A DNA stretch of 64,000 nt, taken from the NCBI RefSeq assembly GCF_039528175.1, contig NZ_BAAALH010000001.1:372001-436000 (forward strand), given 5' to 3'. The DNA is from Citricoccus alkalitolerans. GTDB lineage: Bacteria > Actinomycetota > Actinomycetes > Actinomycetales > Micrococcaceae. A model generated the notes under the pieces. It saw nothing but the letters and a program-made list of their open reading frames with translations. It was not told the DNA's origin and did no database searches. Positions within the stretch are counted from its first letter, which is position 1, and every line of letters starts with the position of its first letter. A program made the translations under genes and the position numbers. Of the stretch, positions 61,601 to 64,000 are shown one piece after another.

Positions 61601-61845
61601 AGACCTTCTCCAACTTCGATCCGGGCACCACGATCGACTACACGTGCACGGCGATCGGCTCTTCCTCCACGGACAAACCCGGGAGAGTCTTCACCTTCGG
61701 CGACTACTCCGTCACCGTGGACGCGAACGGCAACGCCACTCAGAACAACACGAACTGCATCGCCCACGACGGGCACCGGCAGATCTGGCTGGACCTGACG
61801 AGCCACGGCATCGAGTCCAACCGCATTCAAGCCCCCGGTGACTGA
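55690..61845 (+). CDS. Giant surface protein with Ig/cadherin-like and fibronectin-III repeats (copy 1)
   Basis: 2051 residues. An N-terminal membrane helix (about 8-30) with basic residues before it anchors the protein, the rest facing outside. Residues about 31-375 form a beta-rich head (repeated VDPSP, LDPASGTL, VVVDPASGTLSWPGHS, suggesting a propeller). After an acidic linker come about 11 repeats of roughly 95 residues from residue 409, each opening like NRPPVAEDDSFGVRPG and containing NDxDPDGD, i.e. cadherin/Big_9-like calcium-binding Ig folds. From about 1484 there are four to five fibronectin-III domains, then a Cys-containing end. No LPXTG. Adhesion or cell-envelope scaffold is likely; no enzyme domain seen. 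GTGC-rich housekeeping codon use is unchanged. Confidence 0.88.
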   Translation: MGNKRRQIKSVATPVAFSAIGALVATGAFLYPGFDTADLELHDSGIWVTHNSGGYVGHLNHESSILDGGFRPPMEDVELHQADATALMLDPASGTLTSIDTTSMVAGDQIMLPAAQGFALGAGVISASNPSEGAVYAGTVDPSPQISPDEPLYEAEGAVTSTTTVEGEVFVADLGQGTVIRFGAGDEQPGALVETGRDGVEGLAGMQEPQMVAVGEVPVVVDPASGTLSWPGHSVQDERLVGAVPQPSGPEADRIALSTEWDLLTVGLSSGEVRSMSITPPTDPSAGSTTPAGAGGGVAATAPVRAAGCLHAASAVTGHYLQDCDGEEQDQIVPVPDLQSSAELVFRVSRDVVVLNDTTSGTNWMVLDQMKVVANWDDLEPPKGEGEETEEESDEVTQETALPERQEENRPPVAEDDSFGVRPGRTTQLPVLFNDSDPDGDVLTASIEGDQPSVGTVQEIMDGIGMQIVVPESASGRAEVTYAAHDGRGGTDTAQISLRVVPDSQNRGPTQERKAVLRVPAGEAVTSQVLTDWIDPDGDDIQLVGALAEEPDTVRTRPDGQLTFQDNTGEAGRRDIQVSVSDGRETTTGTVQIEVLERGSVHPPITQADHVTVQAGQEITFYPLENDTDPLGGQLRLAQVADAENAEIEYSAAGGSVQWSSEVADTYYIEYLAAHEYDSAPGLIRVDVVESEESSGLPVAVRDIALLPAGGQTLVNVLGNDTDPTGGVLLVQGVQDATTASGAPAPLKLAVEDFNHIRVVDTGGMAGPATFTYSVSNAQGTSQGEVTVVPLPEPEVMQPPFAVADTANVRVGDVVTIDVLANDTHPNQEELTLVPELDRQVAEGRGIGFVSDGKVRFRAGSEPGRATLSYTVRAPDGQEASATVEITMVPMDRESNNPPVPLSVSARVLSGESVAVPIPLDGIDPDGDSVTLEGVQSPPSLGSVRMEKGRMIYTASNAASGSDVFTYSTVDRLGARATGTVTIGIAQPLSTNHPPVALDDSVEVRPGRTITTDVLANDADPDGDQVVLVKDRFAPSQPEVPVDIVDGRVRVVTPETEGFLNIGYTIADPAGATATANLSIRVDEEAPLMPPIARDDLVGVEEIDGREQISVSVLDNDEDPDGAVEELELGVDEAAQAAGARVEGTNVVVPVRSAAQVIMYTVTDVDGGVGRAFVLVPGNDHRAPWLTTTEPLRVVAGEELRVDLTDHIGVRDGRTPRLTDDSSASATPASAAFTVESATEVRFTAPADYAGGASVNVTVTDGEDGSDPNGLVSTLSIPITVEPRPDENNPPTVRSSSLQIEQGGDPVTLDLSPLATDLDGDELTFSRGQISGEFAAELDGTELTVTPSSNAERGTTGTVAFTVSDGEAEPVTAEITVDVVGTSRELPRALDDEIREARSGELVTVNVLENDINPFEGEAPLTVTTAQVVTGEGTAATDGSTVTVTPGPDYSGRMQVTYTIQDLTADPTREVQGNITVIVKGRPDTPGVPRIESVDDETVELSWAAPPDNGDPITGYTVTDTTTGSAQQCSSTACSITDLENAVEHRFTVTATNSVGESDDSGLSAPAIPDVRPEQPVPPTVDAGDGLVAVQWTPPVNRGSAITDYRVQLSPAPPGAGLRSAGAGASLSWDGLTNGVDYQIRIQAVNQADEPSEWSGWSVSATPAGRPFAPGTPSAVRDTSAVDGGVVRLSWSAADDNGAALQGYTVTAHSGGSSESRPVAAGATSMNWSGLDRSTAYTFSVVARNAEGTSPSSGRSAAVTPYGLPGAVSGLTTSPTGANRELEISFSGAAGNGSPVSYQYSLGSGWASLGTSTSSTITVPANGSTYQLSVRATNAAGAGESRTVSTQVAYGPFTMPTIRATPQVGSVKFTWSPTNASTIGNGRSVTVTPTVNSAKVDNSGSFTTEWDREPTSSTMSIRVCVTGTSTCETVTEKGTSTAVPAPSVSISRGGSAASFGQCESGEYTDCWRTDKTFSNFDPGTTIDYTCTAIGSSSTDKPGRVFTFGDYSVTVDANGNATQNNTNCIAHDGHRQIWLDLTSHGIESNRIQAPGD

Positions 61846-61888
61846 GGTCTCTGCGGGACATGCGCGGGCCCGAGGTGCATCCACCGCC

Positions 61889-61894
61889 TAGGCT
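61889..61894 (+). promoter_or_regulatory. -10 box of hisC, leaderless start
   Basis: TAGGCT is seven bases before GTG 61902, with no ribosome site between. Confidence 0.5.
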
Positions 61895-61901
61895 GTCTCG
61901 G

Positions 61902-63020
61902 GTGAGCAATTCGGATACCCAGTCCACCCCGGAGGCCCTGGCCGCCCTCCCGCTGCGCGAGAACCTGCGGGGCCTGAGCCCCTATGGCGCCCCGCAGCTG
62001 GAGGTGCCCGTCACGTTGAACACCAACGAGAACACGCATCCGGTGCCGGATCGGGTGGTGCGGGCCATCGCCGCTTCGGTGGCCGAGGCCGCCGTGACCC
62101 TGAACCGCTATCCGGACCGCGAGTTCACCGAGCTGCGCAGGCGGTTGGCCGAGTACCTGGGCCACGGGCTGTCCCAGACACAGCTCTGGGCCGCCAACGG
62201 CTCCAACGAGATCCTGCAGCAGTTGCTCCAGGCCTTCGGCGGCCCCGGACGCACGGTCATGGGCTTTCCCCCCACCTACTCCATGTACCCGTTGCTGGCC
62301 GCGGGGACGGACACCGGTTACCTGGCCGGTGTGCGCGGGGAGAACTTCTCCCTGTCCGCCGCCTCGGCCGCCCAGCAGGTCGCGGAGCAGCAGCCGAACG
62401 TCGTGCTGCTGTGCTCGCCGAACAATCCCACCGGCACGGCCCTCGGCCTGGATGTGGTCGAGGCCGTCTATGAGGCAGCCGAGGCCCACCAGGGCATGGT
62501 CGTCGTGGACGAGGCGTACGCCGAGTTCGCCCTCGCCGGCACCGAATCGGCGCTGTCCCTCTTGCCGGGCAGGCCACGGCTCGTGGTGACCCGCACGATG
62601 TCCAAGGCCTTCGCCCTGGCCGGCGCCCGGCTCGGCTACCTGGCCGCAGCACCCGAGGTCGCAGACGCCCTGCGTCTGGTGCGGCTGCCCTACCACCTCT
62701 CCGCGGTGGCCCAGGCGACGGCCAACGCCGCACTGCAGCACTACGATGTGCTGCTGGAGACCGTCGAGGACATCAAACGCCAACGGGACCGGATCGTCGA
62801 GGGCCTGCGCGCCCTGGGTCTTGATCCGGCCGTCTCAGACTCCAACTTCGTGTTCTTCGGTGGACTCGGGGATGCCCATGCCGTATGGCAGGGGCTGCTG
62901 GACCGCGGCGTGCTGGTGCGCGACGTCGGCATCGCCCACCACCTGCGCGTCACCGCCGGTACCGAGGCCGAGACCACGGCGTTCCTGGACGCACTGCGCG
63001 CGGTGTTGACCGAACCCTGA
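61902..63020 (+). CDS. hisC: Histidinol-phosphate aminotransferase
   Basis: PLP-dependent class I/II aminotransferase of histidine synthesis. 372 residues: LRENLRGLSPYGAPQLEVPVTLNTNENTHP, NRYPDREFTELR, ANGSNEILQQLLQAFGG, CSPNNPTGTALG, VVVDEAYAEFA, and the PLP Lys in TRTMSKAFALAGARLGYL. GTG 61902 chosen by the -10 box and homology start. In related genomes hisB and other his genes follow; here a surface-protein gene follows instead. Confidence 0.95.
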   Translation: MSNSDTQSTPEALAALPLRENLRGLSPYGAPQLEVPVTLNTNENTHPVPDRVVRAIAASVAEAAVTLNRYPDREFTELRRRLAEYLGHGLSQTQLWAANGSNEILQQLLQAFGGPGRTVMGFPPTYSMYPLLAAGTDTGYLAGVRGENFSLSAASAAQQVAEQQPNVVLLCSPNNPTGTALGLDVVEAVYEAAEAHQGMVVVDEAYAEFALAGTESALSLLPGRPRLVVTRTMSKAFALAGARLGYLAAAPEVADALRLVRLPYHLSAVAQATANAALQHYDVLLETVEDIKRQRDRIVEGLRALGLDPAVSDSNFVFFGGLGDAHAVWQGLLDRGVLVRDVGIAHHLRVTAGTEAETTAFLDALRAVLTEP

Positions 63021-63052
63021 GCATCGGCGGCGTGCAGCCTGCACGTCATCTC

Positions 63053-63058
63053 TATACT
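63053..63058 (+). promoter_or_regulatory. -10 box before surface protein copy 2
   Basis: TATACT lies 54 bases before GTG 63112. TTGACGGGGAGTACG just before the start resembles ATGACGGGGCACTC before copy 1, showing that the ribosome-site region was duplicated too. Confidence 0.5.
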
Positions 63059-63111
63059 GGGGCGGGTGACCGGTTTCGGGCACACGTGACTCGAATTTGA
63101 CGGGGAGTACG

Positions 63112-64000
63112 GTGGCGCGCAGGGGCTGGAAGTCTATCAAGGCACCGGTGACGTTCTCCGCTGTGGGTGCCGTGGTGGCCACCGGTGCCCTTCTCTATCC
63201 CGGCTTCGAGACCGCGGAACTCGATCTGCATGACGGTGGTATCTGGGTCACCTATGACGAGGGCGGCTACGTCGGCCACCTGAACTACGAGTCCACCACC
63301 CTGGACGGCGGCCTGAAACCGCCGGTCGATCACTTCGACCTGCATCAGCAGGACGGGACGGTCCTGATGTTGGACCCCGCGTCGGGTGCACTCACCAGCA
63401 TCGACCCTTCCGCGATGGCCGTCGGAGATCAGGTCATGATGCCCGCCACCGACGGATTCGCCCTCGGGGGCGGCGTCGTGTCCGCGGGCAATCCGGACGA
63501 GGGCACGGTGTTCGCCGGCACGGTGGACCCGGCTCCCCAGATCTCCGGGGAGGACCCCCTGTATGAGGGCGAGGGCACCGTGGTCTCTACCACCACTCTG
63601 GAGGGCCATGTCCTGATCGCGGACCTGCATGAGGGGACGGTGCACCGCTATGAGAGACCGGATACCGCCGGTGCCGCGTTCCAGGAGACCGACCAGAAGA
63701 GCGTCGACGGTCTGGCCGAGATGTCCGAGCCCACCATGACCACCGCCGGGGACGTGCCCGTGGTGGTGGACTCCACCGCCGGTCTGCTGTCCTGGCCCGG
63801 ACACTCGATTCAGGACGACCGCCTCATCGGGGCACTGCCGCAGCCGGCAGGTCCCGCATCGGACCACCTCGCCCTGTCCACCGGCCGGAGCCTGCTCTCG
63901 GTAGATCTGGGCAGCGGCCAGGTGACCTCCCTGCCGTTGACCGATCCGGCGGATGCGGGGGCCGGCTCGGAGCAGCCCGGCGGAAGCACCGGCGTCGGGG
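63112..64000 (+). CDS. Surface protein paralogue (copy 2), 3' end cut by window
   Basis: Open from GTG 63112 to the window end, 296 residues visible. It aligns along its whole visible length with the head of copy 1: membrane helix KAPVTFSAVGAVVATGALLYPGF versus KSVATPVAFSAIGALVATGAFLYPGF region, then HDGGIWVTYDEGGYVGHLNYES, LMLDPASGALTSID, GTVDPAPQIS, VVVDSTAGLLSWPGHSIQDDRL. Identity is more than half by eye. GGGGAG precedes the start at about six bases. The continuation presumably holds Ig-like repeats. In other actinobacteria, genes of this type often lead operons with MoxR ATPase, DUF58 and transglutaminase-like genes; that is a prediction for the next kilobases. Confidence 0.88.
   Translation, partial: MARRGWKSIKAPVTFSAVGAVVATGALLYPGFETAELDLHDGGIWVTYDEGGYVGHLNYESTTLDGGLKPPVDHFDLHQQDGTVLMLDPASGALTSIDPSAMAVGDQVMMPATDGFALGGGVVSAGNPDEGTVFAGTVDPAPQISGEDPLYEGEGTVVSTTTLEGHVLIADLHEGTVHRYERPDTAGAAFQETDQKSVDGLAEMSEPTMTTAGDVPVVVDSTAGLLSWPGHSIQDDRLIGALPQPAGPASDHLALSTGRSLLSVDLGSGQVTSLPLTDPADAGAGSEQPGGSTGVG

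Noticed and set aside
1..64000. tRNA, rRNA or mobile elements
   Set aside because: No T-loop/acceptor patterns in spacers, no rRNA-like segment, no transposase or integrase frame, and no terminal repeats were found by reading.

Overview
The window is a contiguous piece of a high-GC (about two thirds G+C, strong G/C preference at third codon positions) actinobacterial chromosome. Gene order (dxr-rip1-ispG, proS, rimP-nusA-ylxR-infB-rbfA-truB-ribF, rpsO-pnp-M16 peptidase, dapB, dapA-rnj-ftsK-pgsA-pncC-clgR-DUF3046-recA-recX-miaB-miaA-dapF-hflX-dinG-lexA-LysM gene-hisC) matches the conserved housekeeping block of Actinobacteria. The style of the proteins suggests Micrococcaceae (Arthrobacter/Micrococcus/Citricoccus relatives). 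This placement is inference from gene order and protein style, not from a database search. No rRNA, tRNA, CRISPR array, transposase or phage gene was seen.

Layout. 1-4.7 kb: catabolic genes (E1-beta and E2 of a 2-oxoacid dehydrogenase, a TetR regulator divergent from an acyl-CoA dehydrogenase with a palindromic operator between them, and a GNAT gene). 4.7-6.8 kb: DUF485 protein and ActP/MctC-type acetate symporter behind a CRP/GlxR-like site, ending in a 44-bp perfect palindrome. 7-14 kb: MEP isoprenoid genes dxr and ispG with the site-2 protease, a YCII protein, a lipoprotein that appears to start at CTG, a DUF4081-GNAT protein and another lipoprotein. 14-26 kb: proS, a TSUP transporter and the translation/RNA cluster. 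26-37 kb: rpsO, pnp, M16 peptidase, AGCS symporter, dapB, a DUF418 membrane protein, dapA and RNase J. 37.5-55 kb: ftsK (interrupted by a run of N), pgsA, pncC, clgR, recA-recX, miaB-miaA, dapF, hflX, dinG, lexA and a LysM gene. 55.7-64 kb: a 2051-residue surface protein made of Ig/cadherin-like and fibronectin-III repeats, hisC, and the start of a second, clearly paralogous surface protein cut by the window end.

Themes. (1) The SOS circuit is largely visible: recA and the lexA/LysM intergenic region carry LexA-box-like sequences, and the LysM protein sits where other bacteria keep their SOS cell-division inhibitors (ChiZ/DivS/YneA type). An uncharacterised alpha-toroid-like protein is coupled to lexA. 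(2) Lysine/DAP genes (dapA, dapB, dapF) and isoprenoid genes are spread among RNA-processing genes. (3) About a dozen start codons lie exactly 6-7 nt after a TANNNT or near-TANNNT -10 hexamer, pointing to widespread leaderless transcription. Two of these starts open unannotated short reading frames, upstream of clgR and hflX. (4) The most unusual feature is the pair of giant extracellular-repeat genes bracketing hisC, which looks like a duplication placed inside the conserved lexA-LysM-his neighbourhood.
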